From Celerinatantimonas yamalensis (GTDB taxonomy: Bacteria; Pseudomonadota; Gammaproteobacteria; Enterobacterales; Celerinatantimonadaceae), in the NCBI RefSeq assembly GCF_046054155.1, contig NZ_JBEQCT010000004.1, positions 186,001-250,000 of the forward strand: DNA of 64,000 nucleotides. Reading direction: 5' to 3'. The notes under the pieces are model-generated. The model searched no databases and was not told the DNA's origin. It saw nothing but the letters and a program-made list of their open reading frames with translations. The position numbers and the translations under genes were made by a program. Below, piece by piece: positions 9,171-18,429 of the stretch (position 1 is its first letter; the number at the start of each line of letters is the position of its first letter).

Positions 9171-11270
9171 ATGGCTCGCACAACTCCAATCGAGCTCTAC
9201 CGTAACATCGGTATTTGTGCTCACGTGGACGCTGGTAAAACTACCACAACAGAACGTATCTTGTTCTATACAGGGCTGTCTCACAAGATTGGTGAAGTAC
9301 ACGATGGCGCTGCCACTATGGACTGGATGGCTCAAGAGCAAGAGCGAGGTATTACTATTACTTCTGCAGCAACCACCACCTTTTGGCAAGGTATGCAGGC
9401 TCAATTCCCTCGTCATCGTATCAATATCATCGACACTCCCGGACATGTAGACTTTACCATTGAAGTAGAGCGTTCATTGCGCGTACTTGATGGTGCTGTG
9501 GTCGTTTTCTGTGGCGCATCAGGTGTCGAACCGCAATCTGAAACTGTCTGGCGTCAGGCCGATAAATATCATGTTCCGCGGATGGTGTTCATTAATAAAA
9601 TGGACCGAGCCGGTGCCAACTACGAACGGGTGATTAACCAGATCCGTAAACGGCTAGGTGCAACGTGTGTCCCTATTCAGCTTAATATCGGTGCTGAAGA
9701 AGAATTTAAAGGTGTGATCGATTTAATTAAAATGAAAGCGATCAATTGGAATGAAGAAGACAAAGGAATGACCTTTGTTTACTCGGAAATTCCCGCCGAA
9801 CTAGCTGATAAAGCTGCTGAAATGCGCGAGTATATGATTGAAGCCGCTGCTGAAGCGTCTGATGAATTAATGGATAAATACCTTACTGATGGTGAACTGT
9901 CAGAAGAGGAAATAAAACACGCATTACGCCAGCGTACTTTACGCAATGAAATTGTTATAGCAACCTGTGGGAGCGCCTTTAAAAATAAAGGGGTCCAGGC
10001 TGTTCTAGATGCAGTGATTGAATTTATGCCTTCACCTGTTGATGTCCCATCAATTAAAGGTGAAGATGAAGACGCAAATCCGATTGAACGTCATGCTGAT
10101 GATAGCGAACCGTTCTCTGCATTAGCTTTTAAAATTGCCACAGACCCTTTCGTTGGAACATTAACCTTCCTGCGCGTTTATTCAGGGGTGGTCAATTCAG
10201 GTGATCAGGTGTTTAACTCGGTTAAACTTAAACGTGAACGCATCGGGCGAATCGTGCAGATGCACTCGAATGATCGGAAAGAGCTTAAAGAGATCCGTGC
10301 GGGTGATATTGCAGCGGCGATTGGTTTGAAGGATGTTACAACCGGCGATACCTTATGTGATATGGATAACAAAGTGATTTTGGAACGGATGGAGTTTCCT
10401 GAGCCTGTTATCTCAATTGCCGTTGAACCTAAAACTAAAGCCGATCAGGAAAAAATGGGGATTGCGTTAGGTAAACTAGCTGCTGAAGACCCATCATTTC
10501 GAGTTGCAACGGATGAAGAATCAGGGCAGACCATTATCTCAGGAATGGGTGAATTGCATCTTGATATCATCGTGGACCGAATGAAACGTGAGTTTGGTGT
10601 TGAATGTAATGTGGGTAAACCGCAGGTGGCCTATCGAGAAACCATTCGCCAAGCAACGGAAGTTGAAGGTAAATTTGTTCGTCAATCAGGCGGTCGTGGT
10701 CAGTACGGTCATGTGTGGCTGAAATTGGAACCTCAAGAGCCAGGTACAGGGTTCACGTTTGAGAATAAAATTGTTGGTGGCGTGGTACCGAAAGAATTCA
10801 TTCCTGCCATTGAGAAGGGAGCCCATGAGCAAATGTCGCAAGGCGTCTTAGCGGGCTATCCTATGTTAGATATCAAGGTGACGCTGTTTGATGGGTCCTA
10901 TCATGATGTCGACTCGAACGAAATGGCATTTAAAATTGCCGCTTCTATGGGCTTTAAGAAAGGTGCTTTGCAGGCATCACCTGTTCTGCTTGAGCCAATG
11001 ATGCAAGTAGAGGTCACAACTCCAGAAGAATGGATGGGTGATGTAGTCGGTGACATCAATCGTCGCCGTGGTATGATTGAAGGTATGGATGAAGGCGTTG
11101 TTGGCCTGAAAATCATCCGTGCCAAAGTGCCGCTGGCTGAAATGTTTGGCTATGCAACGGATTTGCGTTCTGCAACACAAGGACGAGCTTCTTACTCGAT
11201 GGAGTTCAAAGAGTATAGTGAAGCTTCAAAAAATGTTGCAGATGCTGTAATTGACGCTAAAACTAGATAA
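9171..11270 (+). CDS. fusA: Elongation factor G (primary, str operon copy)
   Basis: EF-G is the GTPase that drives ribosomal translocation and, with RRF, ribosome recycling. The 699-residue product has the G1 motif AHVDAGKTT near residue 17, the switch I motif RGITITSAA, DTPGHVDF (G3), NKMDRAG (G4) and GSAFKNKG (G5). Domain II, the domain IV segment (SGGRGQYGHVW) and domain V (DLRSATQGRASYSMEF) follow in order. The ATG at 9171 follows AGAGGATAAAA. It is flanked by rpsG and tuf, the classic str order. A second, divergent EF-G gene lies at 22108-24198; this one is the housekeeping copy by position. Confidence 0.98.
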   Translation: MARTTPIELYRNIGICAHVDAGKTTTTERILFYTGLSHKIGEVHDGAATMDWMAQEQERGITITSAATTTFWQGMQAQFPRHRINIIDTPGHVDFTIEVERSLRVLDGAVVVFCGASGVEPQSETVWRQADKYHVPRMVFINKMDRAGANYERVINQIRKRLGATCVPIQLNIGAEEEFKGVIDLIKMKAINWNEEDKGMTFVYSEIPAELADKAAEMREYMIEAAAEASDELMDKYLTDGELSEEEIKHALRQRTLRNEIVIATCGSAFKNKGVQAVLDAVIEFMPSPVDVPSIKGEDEDANPIERHADDSEPFSALAFKIATDPFVGTLTFLRVYSGVVNSGDQVFNSVKLKRERIGRIVQMHSNDRKELKEIRAGDIAAAIGLKDVTTGDTLCDMDNKVILERMEFPEPVISIAVEPKTKADQEKMGIALGKLAAEDPSFRVATDEESGQTIISGMGELHLDIIVDRMKREFGVECNVGKPQVAYRETIRQATEVEGKFVRQSGGRGQYGHVWLKLEPQEPGTGFTFENKIVGGVVPKEFIPAIEKGAHEQMSQGVLAGYPMLDIKVTLFDGSYHDVDSNEMAFKIAASMGFKKGALQASPVLLEPMMQVEVTTPEEWMGDVVGDINRRRGMIEGMDEGVVGLKIIRAKVPLAEMFGYATDLRSATQGRASYSMEFKEYSEASKNVADAVIDAKTR

Positions 11271-11328
11271 ATCCATTTAGGCTAAGGCTTGGCATTGTTC
11301 AAGCCTAGTGATATAGAAGGTACATATT

Positions 11329-12513
11329 GTGTCTAAAGAAAAATTTGAACGTTCGAAACCACATGTTAACGTTGGCACCATCGGTCATGTTGACCATGGT
11401 AAAACTACTCTGACAGCGGCTATTACTACTGTATTGGCAAAAACATACGGCGGTTCAGCGAAAGACTTCGCTTCTATCGATAACGCCCCTGAAGAACGTG
11501 AACGCGGTATTACAATTAATACTTCTCACGTTGAATATGATACACCAGCACGTCACTATGCACACGTTGACTGCCCCGGACACGCTGACTATGTGAAAAA
11601 CATGATCACGGGTGCTGCGCAAATGGACGGTGCGATCTTAGTGGTTGCAGCAACTGATGGCCCAATGCCACAAACGCGTGAACACATCTTACTGTCTCGC
11701 CAAGTTGGAGTGCCTTGTATCGTTGTATTCATGAACAAATGTGACATGGTTGACGACGAAGAGTTGTTAGAACTGGTTGAGATGGAAGTTCGCGAGCTGT
11801 TGAGCGAATATGATTTCCCAGGTGATGATCTGCCTGTTATTCAAGGTTCTGCACTGGGTGCATTGAACGGCGAAGCGCAGTGGGAAGAAAAAATCATTGA
11901 ATTGGCGCAGGCATTAGATGATTACGTTCCTGAGCCTGTTCGTGATATCGATCATCCATTCTTGTTGCCTATTGAAGACGTTTTCTCAATCTCAGGCCGC
12001 GGTACAGTTGTGACCGGTCGTGTTGAACGTGGTATTGTCAAAGTTGGCGATGAAGTTGAAATCGTCGGTATCAAAGCGACAACTAAAACCACTTGTACAG
12101 GTGTTGAAATGTTCCGTAAACTGCTTGACGAAGGTCGTGCAGGTGAAAACATCGGTGCATTGCTGCGCGGTACTAAACGGGAAGATGTTGAACGTGGTCA
12201 AGTATTGGCTAAACCAGGTACAATTACACCACATACACAATTTGAATCAGAAGTTTATGTTCTGAGCAAAGAAGAAGGTGGTCGTCATACCCCATTCTTC
12301 AAAGGTTACCGTCCACAGTTCTATTTCCGTACAACTGACGTTACGGGTGCTGTAGAGCTGCCAGAAGGCGTGGAAATGGTAATGCCTGGTGACAACGTTA
12401 AGTTTAAAGTTGACTTGATTGCACCTATTGCGATGGATGAAGGGTTGCGCTTTGCGATCCGTGAAGGCGGTCGTACAGTTGGCGCTGGCGTGGTATCTAA
12501 AGTTATCGCGTAA
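11329..12513 (+). CDS. tuf: Elongation factor Tu
   Basis: EF-Tu delivers aminoacyl-tRNA to the ribosomal A site. The 394-residue product uses a GTG start at 11329 (SKEKFERSKPHVNVG). It has G1 GHVDHGKTT, RGITINTSHVEY, DCPGHADY (G3), NKCD (G4) and GSALGAL (G5), with intact domains II and III. Effector-region residues such as RTTDVTG and the C-terminal RTVGAGVVSKVIA are as in other gammaproteobacteria. It ends the str operon and is followed by a strong terminator. The S10 operon (rpsJ) does not follow. A second tuf copy elsewhere in the genome would be usual but cannot be seen here. Confidence 0.98.
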   Translation: MSKEKFERSKPHVNVGTIGHVDHGKTTLTAAITTVLAKTYGGSAKDFASIDNAPEERERGITINTSHVEYDTPARHYAHVDCPGHADYVKNMITGAAQMDGAILVVAATDGPMPQTREHILLSRQVGVPCIVVFMNKCDMVDDEELLELVEMEVRELLSEYDFPGDDLPVIQGSALGALNGEAQWEEKIIELAQALDDYVPEPVRDIDHPFLLPIEDVFSISGRGTVVTGRVERGIVKVGDEVEIVGIKATTKTTCTGVEMFRKLLDEGRAGENIGALLRGTKREDVERGQVLAKPGTITPHTQFESEVYVLSKEEGGRHTPFFKGYRPQFYFRTTDVTGAVELPEGVEMVMPGDNVKFKVDLIAPIAMDEGLRFAIREGGRTVGAGVVSKVIA

Positions 12514-12613
12514 TCGTTTTAACGATTGCTAATAGAAAAAGATCGCTTTTAGGCGGTAATGCCGATCAGTTCAGTCACGTATGGTCGGTTGAGTGCTCTT
12601 TCAAAGATATCAA

Positions 12614-12647
12614 AATCCGAGTGTATTCAATACACTCGGATTTTTTT
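12614..12647 (+). terminator. Strong rho-independent terminator of the str operon
   Basis: ATCCGAGTGTATT (12615-12627) is repeated in inverted form at 12629-12641 around a single-base centre. It is flanked by A on the left and by seven T on the right. The near-perfect arms and T-run make it a textbook terminator, 100 nt past the tuf stop. Confidence 0.92.
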
Positions 12648-13288
12648 ATGGGCATCTCACAAACCCTAGATGTCATCAACAGTTGAAAACCCAATTAGGT
12701 CGAAGTATTGTCTGATTGCCTTCCCTATAGCTGATAGACGAAGCGTATTCACCGACTAATACGAAAGCGTCAGCTGGCTTGAGGGTCGATCGTCTTGCGA
12801 ATGGCCATTTATAACAATCACTCCATCAAAAACCTTGTTCATCAGCTCGATATTGAGGATAGAATTAGGAAAGAATTTGTCGTGTTTAGTGCATTGAGCC
12901 AATGCCAAAAGATGTTGGGGGAAAGGTGATGAAAGCTATTTTTCAACAGATGGTCATGCTCTAGATTGACTGACCTCAGGGAAATAGCGTGATGGTTATA
13001 CCAGTTGAGTGGGTCGCTTAAATGCGATGCGTTTATGCTGCGACCTGTTGGGTGGTGATCAAACAGGTTATTAGAAACACGTATTGGTGAACAGGGTGAT
13101 TCTGAATCTCTTCATTTTTGCTTCATCGTATCGTTAAGGATGAGTTGTCTGTCGATAATTAGCGGATCAATCGGATGTGAGCTGCTGCTGGAGAAACAAT
13201 GAAAGATGGATGCTTATATGACATGCGGGCCAATTGCATTGGGTTTGCAATCGGCCCGAAGCTCATCAAACAGCATAAAACATAAGCG
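12648..13288. other. Gene-poor gap after the str operon
   Basis: No recognisable gene lies here. The longest plus-strand frame with an ATG, at 12801-12929, would encode 42 residues (MAIYNNHSIKNLV...) but has no Shine-Dalgarno at proper spacing, so I do not call it. A short minus-strand frame around 12668-12757 reads like the end of a protein but is closed by stops on both sides. An imperfect hairpin (GGGTCGC...GCGACC) sits at about 13011-13046. This may be decayed coding sequence, but nothing can be named. Confidence 0.6.
13227..13257 (-). terminator. Hairpin downstream of the GGDEF-EAL gene (no T-run)
   Basis: GGGCCAATTGCA pairs with TGCAATCGGCCC at 11 of 12 positions around a 7-nt loop. 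It lies about 30 nt past the stop of the minus-strand gene ending at 13289. There is no T-run on either strand, so it may act as a 3' mRNA stabiliser rather than an intrinsic terminator. Confidence 0.45.
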
Positions 13289-14980
13289 TTAGCCGATGAA
13301 TGTACTGATTACATCCGCATGGTTAGGCTTAGCAAGATAATAACCTTGCATGTTATGAATACCGAGTTGTTGGCAGAGCGTAACATGTTCGAGCGTTTCA
13401 ATTCCTTCAGCAACCATTTTCAGATCAAGCGCTGTCAGCATCAAGACCAGTCCTTGTATCAGTGCTTGTGCTTTGTGGTCCTTGGGTGAGGAAGGCATTA
13501 GCGATCGATCAATTTTAACGATATGAATTGGAAACTGCCGCAAATGTGATATTGAAGAAAAACCGGTGCCAAAATCATCAAGGGCAATCCGACATCCAAG
13601 TCGATTGAGCGCCATAATGCTCTCAGTTTGATTCGTTCTATCACCAATTAAAGCGGTCTCGGTTAATTCAATGGTGATCTGTTCAGGTTGGATTTGATGA
13701 ATGTGCAGGCAGTGTTTGATGAAGTTAGCTAAGGTATCGTCGTTTAACTGCACCGCTGAGATATTAATGGCCATCGTAAGCGGTTGTTCTATTTGACTAT
13801 TCCAAATGGACAATTGAAGAATACTTTGTGCAATTACATATTGGCCTATTCGATGGATAAGCCCTGATTGTTCAGCGATAGGGATAAACTCGGCGGGGCT
13901 AATAATGCGACTATTTTGTGTCCAGCGGATCAACGCTTCAAACCCGACAATTGTCTGACTGGATGTCGTATAGATGGGCTGATAATGCATCACAAATTGT
14001 TGTAGCTCTATCGCTTGACGAAGCTGCGTCTCTAATTGATAGCGATGTGAGAATTTTGTTTGCAGTTCGTCGTGAAAAAAACAGGCTTGATGGCGACCCT
14101 GGTGCTTGGCTTGATACAAGGCTATATCTGCATGTTTGAAAATATCATTGGCGCTAATGAGAGGGTCTGATTGCCAAGCGATGCCAATACTCGTGCCGGT
14201 GTTGATTGATAAACCATCAACCTGATACGGGGTTTTCATCGCATCGAGAATCCGTGTTGCGACAAGTGTTGCATCGGCTGGGGTAGATAGTTTTTCGACA
14301 AGAATAGCAAACTCATCACCACCGATGCGCGAGGGTAGTTCATTGCTACGTAAACATGCCGAAATACGCTGTGCAACTTGGAATAAAAGTTTATCACCGA
14401 TACTGTGGCCATGATAATCATTGATGTATTTGAAGTGGTCTAAGTCAAGTAAGATAAGTGCAAAGTGATGCGTGGAATCTTTGTGACGAAGCAGGGCATC
14501 GTTAAGATGTTGATTAAATAAATAGCGATTTGCCAATTCGGTTAGGCTATCAACTTCAGCAATCCGCTTAATTTTATCGTAGCTAACACGTAGTTTTTGC
14601 TCAAGTTTAAAACGCGTCTGAGCATGTTGGATGGCTCGATTTAAACGCGGTGCATTCATATCTGATTTGGTGAGAAAATCTTGTGCACCAGCCTGCAATG
14701 ACATCAGTGCTATTGACTCATCTTCTGAAACACTGATCATTAATATCGCGCTACTCTGATGGACATCCTTAAGGCGAAGCTCTTTAAGTAAGTCCATGCC
14801 GTCTCGCCCGGGTAGCGAATAGTCTAGCAAAATAACATCAAAATGGCAGGTATTGAGCAGTGTCAATGCTTCTTCGACGCTACTCGCTTCCTCGATCTCT
14901 CTTGGCTCTTGGGCACTACATAATATGCGCCTTAGTTCTTGGCGATCAACTGCATCATCATCAACAATTAGTATATGCAT
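13289..14980 (-). CDS. Response regulator with GGDEF and EAL domains (c-di-GMP turnover)
   Basis: This 563-residue protein combines a receiver domain with cyclic-di-GMP synthesis and breakdown modules. The receiver (about 1-120) has the acidic pair VDDDAVD, the phospho-acceptor region VILLDYSLPG and the KS motif near 104. The diguanylate cyclase domain keeps an intact GGDEF at 220-224. The phosphodiesterase domain keeps EAL at 348-350, NIS, ELTET, ALDDFGTG, KIDRSL and EGIET, so both activities could be live; sequence does not show which dominates. It is the last gene of a three-gene operon with a response regulator (19-nt gap) and a PAS histidine kinase, which should phosphorylate one or both receivers. 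No transmembrane segment is seen, so it is cytoplasmic. Confidence 0.93.
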   Translation of the reverse strand: MHILIVDDDAVDRQELRRILCSAQEPREIEEASSVEEALTLLNTCHFDVILLDYSLPGRDGMDLLKELRLKDVHQSSAILMISVSEDESIALMSLQAGAQDFLTKSDMNAPRLNRAIQHAQTRFKLEQKLRVSYDKIKRIAEVDSLTELANRYLFNQHLNDALLRHKDSTHHFALILLDLDHFKYINDYHGHSIGDKLLFQVAQRISACLRSNELPSRIGGDEFAILVEKLSTPADATLVATRILDAMKTPYQVDGLSINTGTSIGIAWQSDPLISANDIFKHADIALYQAKHQGRHQACFFHDELQTKFSHRYQLETQLRQAIELQQFVMHYQPIYTTSSQTIVGFEALIRWTQNSRIISPAEFIPIAEQSGLIHRIGQYVIAQSILQLSIWNSQIEQPLTMAINISAVQLNDDTLANFIKHCLHIHQIQPEQITIELTETALIGDRTNQTESIMALNRLGCRIALDDFGTGFSSISHLRQFPIHIVKIDRSLMPSSPKDHKAQALIQGLVLMLTALDLKMVAEGIETLEHVTLCQQLGIHNMQGYYLAKPNHADVISTFIG

Positions 14981-14999
14981 GCTTATACTTTACCCCGTT

Positions 15000-15437
15000 T
15001 TAAGCTGAACTATCCATTTTCACTTGAGGTAACTGGGCAATATGCCAATACCCATCTAATAGTTTCACCACATCACGAAAGCTATCAGCGGCTTCATCTT
15101 TGACGAAGTAACCGGCAATATTTTTACTATAACTGTGGAGGATATCTTGCTCGGAGCGAGATGTGGTGAGGACAAAAATAACGGCATGACGGAGTTCGAT
15201 ATCTTGACGAATTGCATCCAAAAATTCGATACCATTCATCCGAGGTAGCTGTAAATCAAGGAGAATCACAAAGGGGGAAGGGACTTGGCCGTTGCGTAAT
15301 AGTTCCAACGCTTCAAGACCATCGTAGGCGCGCATGATTGGGTTGGCGATACGTTGATTTTTAAAGTTACGCTCGATACTGATGGCATCAATGTCATCAT
15401 CTTCAACCAGTAATAGGGTCACAATATTATCTGCCAT
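15000..15437 (-). CDS. Single-domain response regulator (Rcp1-like CheY family)
   Basis: This is a stand-alone receiver of 145 residues with no output domain. The acidic cluster LLVEDDDID, the phospho-acceptor stretch VILLDLQLPRMNG, TTS (switch Thr) and the conserved lysine in YFVKDEA are present. It most resembles the response regulators paired with phytochrome-type or PAS histidine kinases, which relay phosphate rather than bind DNA. It overlaps the kinase gene by 11 bp and precedes the GGDEF-EAL gene by 19 nt, so it may be a phosphate shuttle or sink between the two. Its output target is unknown. Confidence 0.9.
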   Translation of the reverse strand: MADNIVTLLLVEDDDIDAISIERNFKNQRIANPIMRAYDGLEALELLRNGQVPSPFVILLDLQLPRMNGIEFLDAIRQDIELRHAVIFVLTTSRSEQDILHSYSKNIAGYFVKDEAADSFRDVVKLLDGYWHIAQLPQVKMDSSA

Positions 15438-16899
15438 TAAAAGATATATCCTTGGGTGCGGTTTCTATAAACGGCCATTGCAGGGCAATTGTGGTCCCTC
15501 GGCTTCCATCAGAACGAATGGTCAGTGACCCACCTTGATGTTCTATAATCTTCTTTACTAATGCCAAGCCCATGCCACTACCTTCTACACGATCGCGCGG
15601 TTGTAGCGTTTGAAACATGCTTACGGCTTTTTCATGTAGCGATGGTGGAATACCAGGACCATCATCTTCCACTTCAAGATAATGAGTATTGTGGCTCGTA
15701 TGATAGTGAATTTGAATTTTACGGGTGTCGTTATCTCGGTGTTTAACAGCATTGCTCATTAAATTATTGAGGATAGTTTCAAATGGACTGCGTGGCACCT
15801 TAAGCTGCACATGATCACACTCAAATTGGATCTCTTTGGGCGCATCTATTAATGCATAGAGCTCATTTGCTAGTGTATTTAACTCAATGGTTTGCTGCTC
15901 ATATTCAAAGCGGTTAGCCCGCGAATAAGCGAGTAGATCATCGAGCAGACGCATTAACCGCTGGGTACGTTGTTCGAGCAACTGCAAGTGCTGCTGTGAG
16001 GATTGCGGTAAGATCGCACCGCAATCTTCTTCTATCCATCCGACGATTTTTTGAATCGCATTGAGCGGTGATTTAAGATCGTGTGAAGCGACATAGGCAA
16101 ATTGGTCGAGTTCTTGATTTGTGCGCTTTAAATCATCGATCTGTTTGGCTAACTGGCGCTTGGTGAACAGCCTTTGGCGAATATCTATAATCGTAGCCAC
16201 CACACCAGAGGGTTTCTGCTCGGTATCAAATAATGGTGCCAATGCGACTTCGACATCAATCAACGTTCCATCTTTGTGACGCCCTTGAAGGTCACGCCCT
16301 TTGCCCATTGTTTTGACGCTTGGGCTTGCCATATAGTCATGGCGTAATTGTCGGTGATGGTGGTGTAAGGCTTCGGGAAGCAATACTTCAATTTGTTGGC
16401 CAACTAACTCCGCACGGGGATAGCCAAATAGCTGTACAGCTTGCGCATTGACGATATCGATTTGACCTAAGTGATTAGTGGTAATAATCGAGTTGGGTGA
16501 GTGCTCAATCACATCGGTGAGGTTACGCTCAGTCGCCAGTTGCTGGCGAATATCAATTAATGTCACAATGACGCCAGCCACTTCATCATTGTCACTAGTT
16601 AGTGGGATGAGAGCCGCCTCGACTGAAATTAGAGCACCATTCTTATGGCGCGCCTTAATGGCTAGGTCTTGACCCAAATAGCGCGGGCGTGGCTGGCGCA
16701 TATAATCATCACGTAGGCGTTGATGATGGGGGTTGGTGTCGGGTACCAACACTTCGATAGGCTGACCTTTCAGCGCCTCGCTTGTGTAGCCTAATAATTG
16801 ATGGGTTTGCTCGTTGGCCTTTAAAATATGGCCCGTCAGATCAACTAACAATATAGCATTCGGCGAGTATCTAATGAAATTATCAAAATTGCTATTCAT
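15427..16899 (-). CDS. PAS-PAS sensor histidine kinase (soluble)
   Basis: This is a 490-residue cytoplasmic sensor kinase. Two PAS domains occupy about residues 5-120 and 125-240; each contains an LLGY/LFGY motif and ends in a VTLIDIRQ or ATIIDIRQ stretch typical of PAS-PAC units. They are followed by a short coiled linker, the dimerisation domain with phospho-His273 (ASHDLKSPLNA), and an ATPase domain with N box NLMSNAVKH, G1 DDGPGIPP and G2 GSGMGLALVKK. No transmembrane helix is seen, so the signal is intracellular, perhaps redox or a small ligand. I chose the ATG at 16899; a GTG at 16911 would add four residues. It heads the operon. Confidence 0.92.
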   Translation of the reverse strand: MNSNFDNFIRYSPNAILLVDLTGHILKANEQTHQLLGYTSEALKGQPIEVLVPDTNPHHQRLRDDYMRQPRPRYLGQDLAIKARHKNGALISVEAALIPLTSDNDEVAGVIVTLIDIRQQLATERNLTDVIEHSPNSIITTNHLGQIDIVNAQAVQLFGYPRAELVGQQIEVLLPEALHHHHRQLRHDYMASPSVKTMGKGRDLQGRHKDGTLIDVEVALAPLFDTEQKPSGVVATIIDIRQRLFTKRQLAKQIDDLKRTNQELDQFAYVASHDLKSPLNAIQKIVGWIEEDCGAILPQSSQQHLQLLEQRTQRLMRLLDDLLAYSRANRFEYEQQTIELNTLANELYALIDAPKEIQFECDHVQLKVPRSPFETILNNLMSNAVKHRDNDTRKIQIHYHTSHNTHYLEVEDDGPGIPPSLHEKAVSMFQTLQPRDRVEGSGMGLALVKKIIEHQGGSLTIRSDGSRGTTIALQWPFIETAPKDISFNGR

Positions 16900-17197
16900 A
16901 CATGATCCCACTCGCGCGTATGCCGTATTAGCATGACTATTTTTGATTTGTAATCATGCATTGAGAATACCCTTTATTGAATAGGGTGTAAATAAAGTGA
17001 CTAAAATAATATATTTGAAATACCATTTTATGGAATGCCGTTGGCTGAGGTCTTTATAAGTGAGTATAGGCGAATATAGGATTTTGCATGGCTTTAAAGT
17101 CGATCAAGAACTCGGGGTGACAATTAGATCATAATTAAGAAGATATTTTGTGCATCATGATGCGAGGCGATGATCACCTCGCGAACAAAAAGTAGGT

Positions 17198-18040
17198 TTA
17201 TACGAGGCCTTCAAAATCAGAAGCAGCATGGCGCTCAGCTAAGTGAACCTCTCCCCATGTTCGGTTTACGATCCGACCGCGCGTTACGGCGGGGCGCTGA
17301 GCGATTTGCTCGGCCCAACGTTGTAAGTGGGGATAGGATGTCACATCAAGGAATTCACCGGCATCATATAATTTCCCTTGAATTAAGTTGCCATACCAAG
17401 GCCAAATGGCAATATCAGCAATGGAATAGTCTTGGCCCGCAATATGGGGTTGATCGGCTAATTGTTGATTTAACAGATCCAATTGACGTTTAGTTTCCAT
17501 GGTAAAGCGGTTGATCGCATATTCAAACTTCTTGGGTGCATAACTATAGAAATGACCAAAGCCACCGCCTAAATAGGGCGCAGAACCTTGTAACCAAAAT
17601 AGCCAGTTGAGGACTTCGGTTCGTTTCGATCTTGACTCTGGTAAGAAATGGCCGAATTTTTCGGCAAGATAAAGCAGAATTGAACCAGATTCAAAAATGG
17701 ATATCGATGGCGTTTCGGATTGATCAACTAAAGCGGGTATTTTTGAGTTCGGATTAATGTTGGCGAAGCCACTGGAAAATTGTTCGCCCTCTGCAATTCG
17801 GATCAGATGAGCATCATACTCGGCACCCGATTCATTAAGCGCCAGTAATTCTTCAAGCATAATGGTTACTTTTTGTCCATTCGGCGTCCCCATTGAGTAC
17901 AATTGAAGAGGATGGTTGCCTACAGGGAGCTTTGCATCATAACGAGCACCTGCGGTTGGCCGATTGATTTGTGACCACGTGCCACCATTTTTGCTGTCAT
18001 CACGCCAGACTTTTGGAGGTTCATAGTTTGTATCACTCAT
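17198..18040 (-). CDS. yghU: Glutathione S-transferase family protein, YghU-like disulfide reductase
   Basis: YghU is a Nu-class glutathione transferase with disulfide-bond reductase and organic-hydroperoxide activity that binds two glutathione molecules. This 280-residue protein follows E. coli YghU along its whole length. The N-terminal NRPTAGARYDAKLPVGNHP, GTPNGQKVTIMLEELLAL and NPNSKIPALVD form the thioredoxin-like domain, with ESGSILLYLAEKFGHFLP. The helical domain has WLFWLQGSAPYLGGGFGHF and RPAVTRGRIVNRTWGE. The ATG at 18040 follows GAGGA. The C-terminus (ASDFEGLV) is a few residues shorter than in E. coli. It appears monocistronic. Confidence 0.93.
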   Translation of the reverse strand: MSDTNYEPPKVWRDDSKNGGTWSQINRPTAGARYDAKLPVGNHPLQLYSMGTPNGQKVTIMLEELLALNESGAEYDAHLIRIAEGEQFSSGFANINPNSKIPALVDQSETPSISIFESGSILLYLAEKFGHFLPESRSKRTEVLNWLFWLQGSAPYLGGGFGHFYSYAPKKFEYAINRFTMETKRQLDLLNQQLADQPHIAGQDYSIADIAIWPWYGNLIQGKLYDAGEFLDVTSYPHLQRWAEQIAQRPAVTRGRIVNRTWGEVHLAERHAASDFEGLV

Positions 18041-18429
18041 GCATTATTATCCTCTTGTCATCACCATACAAAGACAGCGGCCCTCTTCGCGGTGAAGACC
18101 AACTGCTCACTCTTAGTTCATCATAAGACTAACTTACTTGAATCGCGATTGAAAAAATCAAGACATTGTATTCTATATTTCCGAAAGTTGTTTGGTGCGG
18201 TATTAGACGACTTGCGGCAACAGCAGAGCGCTTCCAGTGAGTATTGTGGACAGACGCGGGTAGTCAACGCATCTATCCGTCATAGTTTGCGCGGCACCTA
18301 CCACGCTTTCCATCTGTTGTTAGCACCTATGCAACCCGAAAAAAGCAATACCACGTGAATAGCCAATGTTAATGGTTTTGTGGTGCGCAGAAGACTTAAA
18401 ATCCGGCGAGTGTAGCTCAATAGATTGGA
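18041..18429. other. Intergenic region upstream of yghU
   Basis: This stretch should hold the yghU promoter near its left end and the 3' end of the VirK-like transcript near its right end. A plus-strand frame at 18092-18358 has unlikely composition and no start signal, so it is not called. At 18407-18425 the run GTGTAGCTCAATAGATTGG resembles the D-arm of a tRNA, but no other tRNA arm can be built around it. Confidence 0.5.
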
